This document shows positions 42,886 through 52,832 of a stretch of 64,000 nucleotides of DNA, one piece after another. The stretch is taken from positions 2,973,939 to 3,037,938 of the forward strand of contig NW_004454282.1 of NCBI RefSeq assembly GCF_000283155.1. The letters are read 5' to 3'. A model generated the notes under the pieces. It searched no databases. It was not told the DNA's origin and saw only the letters and a program-made list of their open reading frames with translations. Position 1 is the first letter of the stretch. The number at the start of each line of letters is the position of its first letter. The position numbers and the translations under genes are program-made. This DNA comes from Ceratotherium simum simum. Its lineage: Eukaryota > Chordata > Mammalia > Perissodactyla > Rhinocerotidae.

Positions 42886-44500
42886 CCCTCCACTCAACTC
42901 TCTCTCTGTGCTTTTCTGGAAGTGTCCTTAGACTGTGGTTCCCCTACGACTGGGGCCTTGTCTTGCGGTGGAATCCTGCTCCACACCCCCATGCTTTCCT
43001 GTGGCTACAGCTCACCTTCCTGTTCTTACGTGCCCTACTGTGTCTTGCAGGGCCTCTCCGTTCGTGTCATCTTTGGCCTAGTTTCCTCCTGTCACCATGT
43101 ATTTCCCCAGTACTCTGTGCTCTTTGGAGCTGGAGTCTCACCTCCTGCCTGAGGTTCAGCCTATCACTCAAAGGGGCAGGTGGTCTCTTTTCTAGAGTTA
43201 TCATCATTTCTTCTCAGTCCACTCCACTTGCCTGTTGCCAACCCTTGTATTCCCAGCTGGGCGACAGAGTACAGAGTGGGCGCTGCAGTAACTCCAAGAG
43301 TGACTGAAAGACCTGAACTTCTCCTAAGAGTTGTGAATTCAAGGAAGTGTTTCTCAAAAGGGGTGGCACCATTCTTAGGGGATGTTTCCTTGTGAAGGTG
43401 CTTTTGGTTTTCACAAGGATTACAGTGGTGTGGGGGGTGGAGATGGGGAAGTCTCATGTCCCACTGGCTTTGGGGGCCAGTTTGAGACAGGCCTGCAGGG
43501 CAAAGAGTTGTCTTGTGTGGCCTCAAGATTTGAAATGTCCCACTAGACATTTACACACGTGAGAACTTATTTTTAATTATCTGAGCATAGATCCTAACTC
43601 TTTTTTTTTTTTTTTTTTTCATATAAACACAAATGTGAGTGTGGTTTTAATAGCCACCAAGCTTCCCAGGATTGCTACTACTGTATAAATGGAAGGAAGT
43701 CTCTATCACTTTACCAAGAGTTGTTTGCCATTTTGGAAAATGGCGTCACTAATGGCAGTACCACCCTGGGATCTGAGTCACCAGTGCCACAGAATTGCAT
43801 CAGTCTTCACTCACAGATATTTCATTCACGGAGATTTTGTGTATGCTTATTTAGCCCTTATTTGGAAACAGCAAATACAAGCAAAAGAGTCAACAATATT
43901 TGGTTGAATATTGTCTCACTCCTCTGAAATCTAGATGTATTCATCAAAAGTAGGTACAGACATTTGACTACTCACTGTCTTCTTCAATTATCTGAGTACT
44001 TTCATATTGAAATACATATTGTACTATAATTTATATCTTTTATTTCTCCTTTATATGACATTTAGAACAAGATATTGATTTTTAAAAATTAGTAGATTTA
44101 TGAATTTCAATTCAGAATAGTAAAGGCAATGTTACAAAAATATTTAAGGAATAGGGGTTGTGATGGAACTAAGAACTACAGTTTCAAGGAAATGAGAATG
44201 ACCGTTTTTTTTTTTGGTGCCAGAATTTATACACCAAATAAATGATAGTCCCATCCAACCCTCCTCGGCATCCAAGGACTTATTTTATTGGCTGTTTTTG
44301 CTCCAAAGACTTTTGGTATTCTTCTCTTGAAACTGTCTTCAGAGGAGAGGCAGGATTTTATTTGTTCCCCCCCCCTTGAGAATTTTCTAGGGTTTTGCTC
44401 ATTGAGGAAGATTTTGATTTTGATTTTTGAAACAGTTTTTCAGAGCAAATTGTCACCACCAAGGTGGGAGATCAAGTTGGATGATGATATTCTTGGTCAC
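42886..44500. other. Unassigned sequence with T19 run
   Basis: 1.6 kb I cannot assign. A 19-base T-run at 43601-43619 could be the A-tail of a minus-strand retroposon whose body would lie to its right, but I found neither an AATAAA near the tail nor a flanking duplication. The 71-128-codon frames here have no family resemblance. Confidence 0.35.
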
Positions 44501-44504
44501 CGAA

Positions 44505-44605
44505 TGTGAGATCTGGGGGCAGGGATTGTGTTTATCTGTCTTTGTCTCTCCACCCAAGCACTTAGTACCTGGTACAGTAGATGCTCAGTACTGAGTTGAA
44601 CCGAA
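44505..44605 (+). mobile_element. L2 3' end
   Basis: 'ggggcagggattgtgtttat', 'cacttagtacctggtacagt' and 'agatgctcagtactgagttg' match the L2 tail. Confidence 0.85.
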
Positions 44606-44675
44606 TTTTGTCAAATATGTGATGTAAGCTTGGGGTAAAAGAACTGAATCAATGCATGTGTATCCTACTGAGTTT

Positions 44676-44879
44676 TATTTTATTTATTTATTTATTTTTC
44701 CCCCAAAGCCCCAGTAGATAGTTGTATGTCATAGCTGCACATCACTCTAGTTGCTGCATGTGGGACGCGGCCTCAGCATGGCCAGAGAAGCGGCACGTCG
44801 GTGCGCGCCTGGGATCCGAACCCGGGCCGCCAGCAGCGGAGCGTGCGCACTCAACCGCTAAGCCACGGGGCCGGCCCAG
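44676..44879 (-). mobile_element. ERE SINE, short form
   Basis: It runs from a (TTTA)n tail through 'agccccagtagatagttgta' to 'taagccacggggccggccca'. Flanks ctactgagttt at 44665-44675 and tactgagttt from 44881 support insertion. Confidence 0.95.
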
Positions 44880-44890
44880 CTACTGAGTTT

Positions 44891-45565
44891 AAATAATACA
44901 GAAGTGTCTACTGTAGCAGAAAGCAAAACCTCCTCCTCTGAGTGTCAGTGGAAACATTTAAAAGGTGGTGTGGCAGGGGCCCAGTCCAATAAGGGTGGAT
45001 GCTGGCCATGACTAGCAGGCAACCCCGCATCGGTGCATTCCAGTTGAAGATTAGCCCCATTCCTCCCTGTCCATTCCCTTGGGAATTCCACTTCCCAGAG
45101 GTAACTGCTAGGAGTAATGGCGGATCTTGAAAGTTCTCCTCTCCTTGCAGTAAACACTGTTAACAATTTAGTGAGTCTCCTTCCAGACTTAAAACATATC
45201 CACGGAAGGTGTGTGTGTGTGTGAAGGGGGTATGTTCCTGGAGAGCGAAAGATATTTTCATGTATTTCTTCAATTTAAAGAAATGAGATTATATCACAAT
45301 ACTGTTCTAAAATGTGCTCTTTTGCACTTCCTGTATCACAGCCTATTTAGAATGGCGTTGTGATCAAGTGTTTAGAGCAGCTTGGCTTTGAAGGAAATTT
45401 CAAAGCAAAAATGCCGAAGATGTTTTGAAGGTAGGAAGACAAGAGGACAATTTTAGTGGAAAATATGCTTTCAGATGTATGAGTTCTTATGAATGCATTT
45501 TTCCTCCTCTTTTGAAATGTACTGGAACTTTGGAGTTGGTAGATTTGAGTTCAAATTTCAGTGGG
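44891..45565. other. Unassigned sequence
   Basis: No clear repeat. A short (GT)n lies at about 45211-45222. Confidence 0.35.
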
Positions 45566-45569
45566 GAAG

Positions 45570-46185
45570 AAAAGTTTATATTCTAGTGCGGGAGACCAAC
45601 ACTAAACAGGTGAACAAATAAGGAAACAAAGTCAACGTCATTTATAATTCAGGTAAATGTTCTGAAAGATAGCAATAGCATGATGGTTTAGAGATTGGAA
45701 GGAGAAGTCCACTTTAGATAGAGTCATCAGGGAAGGCCTCTCTGAGAAGGTGACCCCCGAATGGAGACCAGAGATCATGCAAAGGCCCTGAGGTAGGAGA
45801 GGGCTTGGTGTGCTTGAGGAACCACATGAGGCACGAGGGATTAGTGACCAACGAGGGGAGTCCTAGGAGGTGAGATCAGAGAGGCAGGCAGGGGCAAGAC
45901 CTCGTAGGGTCTTGTAGGCTTACAAGAACTCCATGATAAGGAGTTAGGATTTTATTCTAAAGGGAGTAACTTGTTCTGATCTGGTCTCAAATGACCTCTC
46001 TAGAGAATGAGTTAGAGAAGGACAAAGTTAAAGCATGGAGACCAGTTAGGAGCCATTGTTGCTGTCTAGGCAAGAGAGGATGACAACTTGGATGAGGGAG
46101 GTGCAATGGAGATGGGAAGAAGTAAAGGGATCCAAGATCTGTTTCTGAGGTAGAACCACAAGGATTTGCTGATGGAGTGATGCGG

Positions 46186-46223
<38 letters not shown>

Positions 46224-46540
46224 GCACGCATGAGTGTGAAAGAAGGGGATCACCAAAGAACCAATGGCTAGGATCTGGACCCGAGTAACTGTGTGGATGG
46301 TGGTACTATTTGTAGAAATAGGGAAGATGGGTAAAGAACAAGTTTGGCAGGCAGAGGGGTCAGGGAAGTAAGAATTCTTTTTTGGTCAAATTCATTTTGA
46401 AATGCCTCTTTGACACCTAAGTAAGATACCAAGTAGGTAGTTAGATAAATACACTTAGAATTTCAGGTACAGGTCTGTCTGGAGATGTAAATTTCAGAGT
46501 AATCCCCGTACAGATCCATTTAAAGCCAAGGATGTTGACA
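45570..46540 (-). mobile_element. Long L2, antisense, about 970 bases
   Basis: The longest L2 in the window. In order it has 'gggaaggcctctctgagaag', 'ggccctgaggtaggagaggg', 'gatttgctgatggagtgatg', 'actgtgtggatggtggtact' and 'gtctggagatgtaaatttca'. This covers the ORF2 (reverse transcriptase) 3' portion and the 3' end. No open frame survives. Confidence 0.9.
46186..46231 (+). repeat. (TG)n-(CG)n microsatellite, Z-DNA-prone
   Basis: About 12 TG units pass into 'cgcgcgcgcacgcgcacgca', alternating purine-pyrimidine for over 40 bases. It sits within the long L2. Confidence 0.95.
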
Positions 46541-46935
46541 TCAGAAGGTGGCTGTATTTTCCCCTGTTTAAACATCTATATTGCAAAGTTTCTGAGTGGT
46601 AAGAAAAAGAACTTAAAGAGAGGATGGAGGAAGGGGAGGGAAAGAAACAGAGAGTGCACGATTCCAATTTTATCTATAGGCTCCGTCTTGCAACAAAACA
46701 AGTTCAGGGCCTTGAGATGGCACAATTTTATGAGACGTGGGACACGCACACCACCTGCTGGTCATTTCTTAGCATTTTTCCAACATGCCCCTCAGGGCAG
46801 AAAGCAGTTTTTAGTTCATCGACATTATAAGCTGCCATGGGAATGCCAAAGAAATCAGAGTCAAGGTTGCTGCCCCCAGTAGCTAACAGTGTCTCACTGG
46901 GAAGATCACAGATGCCGTGGGTGTGGCAGAAGAGT
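46541..46935. other. Unassigned sequence
   Basis: No repeat or exon recognised. A partial CTCF-like 'accacctgctgg' at about 46750-46761 is too incomplete to call. Confidence 0.3.
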
Positions 46936-46937
46936 GG

Positions 46938-47375
46938 GAAGAACCTGGGTTTGGAGTAGAGACAGTCAGATTTGAATCTCACCTTTGCTTAAGCAAATGG
47001 TAAGTCTCTTCGCCTCTAGAATCTAGGCAGCGTGTCCAATAAAACTTTCTGTGATGCTGGAAATGTTCTATATCTGCACTGTACAATGTGGTAGTCACTA
47101 GCCACGTGTGGCTGTTGAGCATTTGAAATGTGGCTGGTGTAACAAAGGAACTGACTTTTAAAATTTCAATTGCTTTCAATTTAAGTTTAAATAGCCACCT
47201 GTGGCTAGTGACTACCATATTGGACAACACAGTTGCAGAGACTCAGTTTCCTCATCTGTTCAATGGGGGTGACAACACCAACCTATGAGGTTCTTTGTAA
47301 GCTAAATGAGATAATTTGGGATACCATCTTGCACAGTGCATGGCTTAGAACAGGCAGTTATAATATGTGTTTGGA
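46938..47375 (+). mobile_element. MIR split by a hAT element
   Basis: 'cctgggtttggagtagagac' and 'gtaagtctcttcgcctctag' read to about 47025. 'gactcagtttcctcatctgt' and 'aagctaaatgagataatttg' resume at about 47238. Confidence 0.75.
47026..47232. mobile_element. Short hAT-type element with inverted ends
   Basis: It opens 'cagcgtgtccaataaaactt' and closes 'tattggacaacacag', imperfect inverted repeats, with paired 'gtagtcactagccacgtgtg' and 'cacctgtggctagtgactac' inside. About 207 bases, non-coding. Confidence 0.75.
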
Positions 47376-47379
47376 TATA

Positions 47380-48105
47380 CACCCAATGGAATCAGTAGAA
47401 CATCCATCAGCCCCCCTCCACCCATCACTAAATTTTTCATTAATCTCCTGCTGTGAATTCAAAAGGAAAAACAGGGAATATTCATTAGCACCATAGGTCT
47501 GTCTCTCTTAAAAACATTCTGTTTCGAATGAATCAGTAAATGTGGTGTTTTGTATCTTTTCCCCCTCTTTCTGAGACCAGAGACTGTATCAGCTTATGGT
47601 AAGAAAGTCATCCCAGTCAATGAATAATCAAAGGCAAAGCCAAGCAGATGATAAATCTTGGCCTCTGTCTTGTGAAGCCACCCACTAAGCAAAGCTGAAT
47701 AAATCTGTTCAGGCTTAGCATATTTTTCAGGGTAATTAGTTGCAGTTTTCTCAGACTCTTTGATTGGTTAACCTTATCCTGGGCCTATTCCAAGCTAATG
47801 AAACAGAGAGTGAAGTAAGTTCTGATTTTGGTTTTCGTTTCAGGGAGGGGAACATAGCATTGGCCTCAACAATCTGGGAGCAAAAAAAAAAAATGTTTGT
47901 TCATGCTTCCCTATCCTGAATGTGGGCAACATCTGGGCTTCTATTATTTCCCCAGATGGTTCCTTCTCCTTGGAGAGGGCTACAGGTGACTTAGAGAGAA
48001 CATCACAAAATACCATGTAATTAAACTAATTATGGCTCTGTTATGCAGGATGTTCAAATTTTAAGACACGGGATTAGGAAGCTATGAAGATAAACAAGAG
48101 GTACT
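47380..48105. other. Unique AT-rich block, candidate conserved non-coding element
   Basis: No transposon matches. 47733-47739 has TAATTAG, 47758-47764 has the TCF/LEF-type CTTTGAT, and 47766-47772 has GGTTAAC, an HNF1 half-site-like motif. The motif spacing and lack of repeats suggest an enhancer, but conservation cannot be seen here. Confidence 0.35.
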
Positions 48106-48109
48106 CTCT

Positions 48110-48358
48110 AGAAGTGGTTAACCCTGTAGGCTTAGAGACGGAAGGCCTGGATTCAAGTTCTAGCTTCCCCACTCACTCACTGTCTGACCTTGAGCAAGCA
48201 CTTAAGATTTCTGAGCCTCTGTCTTCTTGTCAGTAAAATGGGCATAATGCTACCCGCCTCAACAGATGGTTGTATGGAGAAATAAGATAACACCTGTAAA
48301 GCACCAGCACAGTGCCTCATATGTAGGAAGGACTCGAAAGACGTTGGCTAGTGCTGTC
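48110..48358 (+). mobile_element. MIR, full length
   Basis: 'gtggttaaccctgtaggctt', 'ttctgagcctctgtcttctt' and 'accagcacagtgcctcatat' follow forward MIR order. Confidence 0.9.
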
Positions 48359-48425
48359 ACCCCTTCTTCAGTGTGGTATAGCTATGCTTCTAAACCCATG
48401 ACATAGCCTTTTTGTGTCCCCCACT

Positions 48426-48815
48426 ATGTTACGGTTTGCCTATGTCCTGCCCAAATTTGTATGTTGAAGTCCTAACCCCCAGTGCCTCAGAATGTGACTG
48501 TATTTGGAGACAGGGTCTGTAAAAAGGTAATTAAGGTAAAAGGAGGTCATTAGGGGGGTCCTAACCCAATATGACTGGTGTCTTTCTAAGATGAGGAAAT
48601 CTGGACACACGCAGGCACAGAGGAAAGACCACGTGAAGACAGAGGGAGAAGGCAGCCATCTGCAAACCAATGAGAGAGGCCTCAGAAGAAACCAACCCTG
48701 CTGATACTTTTACCTCAGACTTCTAGCCTCCAGAACTGTGAGAAAATACATTTCTGTTGTTTAAGCCACCCGGTCTAAGGTCCTTTGTTACGGCAGCCCT
48801 AACAAACCCGTACAC
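48426..48815 (+). mobile_element. MLT1A-like LTR
   Basis: 'gaagtcctaacccccagtgc', 'ctcagaatgtgactgtattt', 'gacttctagcctccagaact' and 'ggcagccctaacaaacccgt' are MLT1A modules. ccact at 48421-48425 and 48816-48820 fits a 5-bp target duplication. Confidence 0.9.
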
Positions 48816-48829
48816 CCACTCTGCCTGGT

Positions 48830-49100
48830 ACTCATTCATTTTTTCAGCAAATATTTTTATGCCTACTGTATTCCAGGCTCTGAGGATACAAAGATGAACA
48901 ACACGAAGTACCTAGACTCATGGGACATATATTCTAGTCTAGCACATAAGATAATTCCTATCGACAGTGCAAAGACCCCAAGGTAGAAATGAGCTTGGAG
49001 GGCTGAGAGAATAGAATGGAGACCTGCGTTGACAAAGCGGGTTGATGAAGGAGAAAGGGTGTGAGATAAGGTTGGGGAAACAGGCAGAGTGGACCCAGGT
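48830..49100 (-). mobile_element. L2 3' end, antisense
   Basis: 'tcagcaaatatttttatgcc', 'tactgtattccaggctctga' and 'gcaaagaccccaaggtagaa' match antisense L2. Confidence 0.82.
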
Positions 49101-49119
49101 CGTCAGCTACAAGTGTTTA

Positions 49120-49672
49120 TGTGTGTTTGATTTATGGAAGGTCAGCCCTAAAACTCAGTACCACTGACTCCCTGGCCACTGCTCTCCTCATAAACACCAC
49201 TTTCTTGTTGAGTGAATCCATGAGTGTGGTGGGCTCTGTGATGCACCACGCAGATCCTCCTTCAGGAAAGGAGGATTATTCCCCCAGGAGTTGGGAATGA
49301 TGCTGGAAGACAGTGCTCTGTTGTCAGCCCACTTTGGCTGACTGTCTTGCTTTGTCATGCTTCCTTCCTAGATCACGCTTCCTTCCGGAGAAGCCCACAT
49401 CCAGTGACGGGGAGACATAAGGGTTTAAAGTCTGACCCTCTTGCTGCAACTCGGGACAATTCAGAAGGACCAGCTTCAGGGCTGTCCCAGAGGTTGGCTG
49501 AGACCTTTGCTGAGACTGCCTTGCAGGTCACCTCCTCCCTCCATCCCATCCTGCTTCTGTCCCTTCCCTTTCACAAGTGTAGTCTGCAAGAGCACTACCT
49601 AATACACACCCTGCTGCTAATCTCCATCTCGGAATCTGCCTCTCGGGAGCCGCACCTGTGACAAGGTCCCTC
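49120..49672 (+). mobile_element. Probable ancient LTR, family not named
   Basis: 'ccttcaggaaaggaggatta', 'atgatgctggaagacagtgc', 'agtgacggggagacataagg' and 'aatctccatctcggaatctg' are ordered modules of an old mammalian repeat. A TATA-like 'gtttaaag' and a polyA-like 'ctaataca' are spaced as in an LTR. Non-coding. Confidence 0.45.
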
Positions 49673-49989
49673 CTGAAAATCGAGCATGAGTGAACCCGCA
49701 AATGCAGAAGATCTTCAAGGCTTCCAAACCGGAGGATGGCTGTGCATCAGGCAACTGTGAAGCAACGAGAGCTGGAATATGATGTTTAGAGGAGACAGGA
49801 CTCCTCTTGGAGTTCTTGCCATACTCCCACAGTCCCTTCTGAGTGGTCCCTTCTGCAGGAGCCACTGCACGACCCTGCATCTGTGGCTCCAGCTGACAGA
49901 CCAGGGACAGGTGCCTGGCTCAAAGGTGGTCCCCTATAGGTCGGCCAGCAGCTGACGAGATGGCCTTTTGTGAGCGTTCCAACAGACAG

Positions 49990-50430
49990 CTTCTGTCTAC
50001 CTCTCCAGACTCTTCCTGCAACGTGTTCTTCTCTACCTTCGCTTTCCATCAGACTGGCTTCCTGCAGCTTCTCCTTCGACATTTCACACGTCATTGCCTC
50101 TGCCCCGAGCAAGCTGCACTCCCCTCCTCCCCATGTCTCTACTCCTCCTTCCTAGCAAATGTCCTTTTTTGCTCCTAAAACTCACTTCATTAAGGAACCA
50201 GCAGTCCCTTACCTCTCTCTGACTTGATGCTCTTGGTGGTTCCCTTCACAGCACTTACCCCAGTTTGGAAACCTACATGAGGATTGGTTAGTTAATGTCT
50301 GTGTGTGGCAGTAGGCTGGCAGCCCCTGAGAGAAGGCTCCACTTCTGTTTGCTCGCCAGTGCGCTCTCAGCTCCTAGCACAGTGCTTGGAACACAGGGAG
50401 CACCCAGGAGTATCTGTTGAATAACTAATA
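49990..50430 (+). mobile_element. L2, 3' half
   Basis: 'ggcagcccctgagagaaggc', 'tcctagcacagtgcttggaa' and 'gtatctgttgaataactaat' give the L2 tail. The upstream C-rich stretch fits L2 ORF2 3' sequence. Confidence 0.75.
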
Positions 50431-50559
50431 GGGATTTCCTTATTGAATGATACCTGAATGAGCCACATCAGTTCCCCTTTTTTAGATTAGAAATTTAAAT
50501 TAGAAAAATACGCACAGAGAAAGTCAGAGTCGATAAGGATTAGGGTGGAGGAGTAGGTT

Positions 50560-51215
50560 CCTCGAGCTTCCTGAAACCCTTTCAGGGGGTCTACAAGATC
50601 AAAACTATTTTCCTGTTAATTCTAAGGTATCATTTTGCCTTTTATCACTCTCATTACGAGTATACAGAATATGGAAAGTTCATTTTTATAGGTTCAGATT
50701 TAACCTTTAAGAAACTACCACTTGTCAAGTTTTGGGGTAATATCACAAAAGAATATCCACAACTCTCTGAAAAGTCTATTAAAATACCCCTCTCTTTTTC
50801 AATGACATACGTCTCTGTGAGGTCGGGTTTTCCTCAATACTTTAACCAAAACAACATGTGGCAATATATTAATGCAGAAACATATTAGAAAATTCAGTTG
50901 TCTTCTACTAAGCCAGACACTGCAAGAGAATGGAAAAAATGTAAAACAGTGTCACACTTCTCACTAAATATATTGTTTTGGAAAATGCAGTTATTTTTCA
51001 TAAAAATATGTTATTAATATTTTTACATGTAATGGGTTTGTTAGTTTTATTAAGTAACAATTTTTAAAATTTCTCAATTTTAATTTCTAATATGATAAAT
51101 ATCAATGAAAATAATTCACATAAACAAAAGTTCTTTGGGGTCATCAATAAACTTGAAAAATGCAAAGGCGTCCTGAGACCAAAAGGCTTCTTGATAATCA
51201 CTGGGGTTGAGTATT
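50560..51215 (+). mobile_element. hAT-type element, long internal part
   Basis: 'gaaaccctttcagggggtct', 'acaagatcaaaactattttc', 'ttcagttgtcttctactaag' and 'ggcgtcctgagaccaaaagg' share order with 23265-23720. The stretch 'cataaaaatatgttattaat' is common to both. No transposase frame remains. Confidence 0.65.
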
Positions 51216-51219
51216 ACTC

Positions 51220-51500
51220 AGAATTCTTTTGGATGAAAGAGACAAAGCCAACTTGAACAGCCATAGCCAAAGTTGGTCGTTCTTCACCCTCGTCCTTCCC
51301 CCCTTAGTGTTGGCTTCCTGCTCAGCAGGCTTTCCCCGGGCGGGGGTGACGCTGACCATCAGCAGCTCCAGGTTTACATCCTATTAGCTTAGCAACTTCA
51401 GCACATCTTTTCTAAGAGTTCCAGAAAAGTCCCAGCCTATAGACTCTCACTGGGCTGGATCCCGTCACATTTCAGTCCCTAAACCAACCACCATGACTCT
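51220..51500 (-). mobile_element. 'gggccaatcag' repeat family (L1M-type), opposite strand
   Basis: 'gaattcttttggatgaaaga', 'agcagctccaggtttacatc' and 'ctattagcttagcaacttca' are its reverse modules. Confidence 0.55.
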
Positions 51501-51747
51501 GGTTGGTCAGATCTTGGTCTTCAGTTCAGCCCTGAAATGGTGAGTTGTGTGTGATCGGTCTTGAAGGAACCACGTGGACGGAGAAGGGTGGCTCATCACA
51601 GGAAACTCAGGAAGCTTTTGCCATGAGAAAGGAAAAGGGGTGTCAGATGAGCAAGCAATGTTTGTCATCTTGGGAAGATATGAGTAGAAGCCTGAGAAAA
51701 TCCGAATAGTAAGGTCTTTCCAAGGAGAATTAAGAATAAGCAGACTT

Positions 51748-52003
51748 GGGGCTGGCCCGGTGGCGCAGTGATTAAGTGCGCGCGCTCCACTGCGGCGGCC
51801 CGAGGTTTGGACCGGTCGTGCACTGACCCACCGCTTGTCAAGCCACGTGGTGGCGTCCCATATAAAGTGGAGGAAGATGGGCACGGATGTTAGCTCAGGG
51901 CCAATCTTCCTCAGCCAAAAAAGAGGAAGATTGGCTACAGATGTTAGCTCAGGGCTGATCTTACTCACAAAAAAAAAAAAAGAAAAAAGAAAAGAAAAAA
52001 AAA
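51748..52003 (+). mobile_element. ERE SINE, 'atgggcacgg' form
   Basis: It opens GGGGCTGGCCCGGTGGCGCA, continues 'gtggaggaagatgggcacgg', has two 'gatgttagctcagggc' units and an A-rich tail. Flanks aagaataagcagactt are identical over 16 bases at 51732-51747 and 52004-52019. It is a young-looking insertion. Confidence 0.97.
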
Positions 52004-52122
52004 AAGAATAAGCAGACTTTAGGGAGTTTAAGTTCCTGAATAAATAGCCAATGTCCTCTCTTTTCTCTTCTTTCCTTTTATCTCTGCCAACATCTGAAAC
52101 AGTTGTGGGAAGGAGCATTTTA

Positions 52123-52455
52123 AAGTTTTTTTTTTGTTTTGTTTTGTTTTGTGAGGAAGATCAGCCCTGAGCTAACATCCATGCCAATCCTCCTCTTTTT
52201 TTTTGCTGAGGAAGACTGGCCCTGAGCTAACATCTATTGCCAATCTTCCTCCTTTTTTTCCTTTTTCTCCCCAAAGCCCCAATAGACAGTTGCATGTCAT
52301 AGTTGCACACCCTTCTACTTGCTGTATGTGGGATGCGGCCTCAGCATGGCCGAAGAAGTGGTGCATTGGTGCATTGGTGCATGCCCGGGATCTGAACCCA
52401 GACCACCAGTAGCGGAGCACGAGCACTTAACCTCTAAGCCATGGGACCAGCCCCT
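52123..52455 (-). mobile_element. ERE SINE, composite long form
   Basis: It runs from a (TTTTG)n tail through two 'gagctaacat' modules and 'gccccaatagacagttgca' to 'agccatgggaccagcccc'. Flanks ggaaggagcatttta are identical at 52108-52122 and 52456-52470. It lies inverted to the preceding ERE, 119 bases away. Confidence 0.97.
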
Positions 52456-52732
52456 GGAAGGAGCATTTTAGAAGAGAAGACAGTGACAGAGGTGAGGGCA
52501 TCAGGGAGAACTGGGCCGAGTGATACATGTCTGGACAGGATTGGTGGAGGGAGGTGTTTTGACTTCCGGTTTCTGTCCCACACGTGTGGCATTAGTGATG
52601 ATGGGTAGCCGTGATCTGTGCTAATTGGATACAAGCATCTCCAGTATTTTGGGGGGCTGTTTTGCTGCACTCCAGCACAAACTGGATCACCTCTCGTGCC
52701 TCCTAACATATCTACCCTGAGTCTGTTCCCTC

Positions 52733-52832
52733 CTCTCTCTTTTTCTTCCTTTCTTCCTTCCTTCTTTCCTTCCTTCCTCCTTCCCTCCCCCACTTCCTCC
52801 CTCCCTCCCTTTCTTTCTTTCTTCTTTCAGTG
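52733..52832. repeat. C/T-rich low-complexity tract
   Basis: 'ttccttcctt' and 'ccctccctccc' units. Read on the minus strand it is a purine-rich (GAAA/GGGA) stretch immediately after a polyadenylation signal. Confidence 0.93.

Noticed and set aside
43601..43940. T19 run as the tail of a processed pseudogene
   Set aside because: No AATAAA next to the tail, no flanking duplication and no coding-like frame. Kept only as an unassigned homopolymer.
51507..52118. 203-codon minus-strand frame
   Set aside because: Most of it is the reverse of an ERE SINE, including its tail. It is not a gene.
52434..52793. 119-codon minus-strand frame
   Set aside because: Its first third comes from the C/T-rich tract and its end runs into the ERE. 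No product is recognised.
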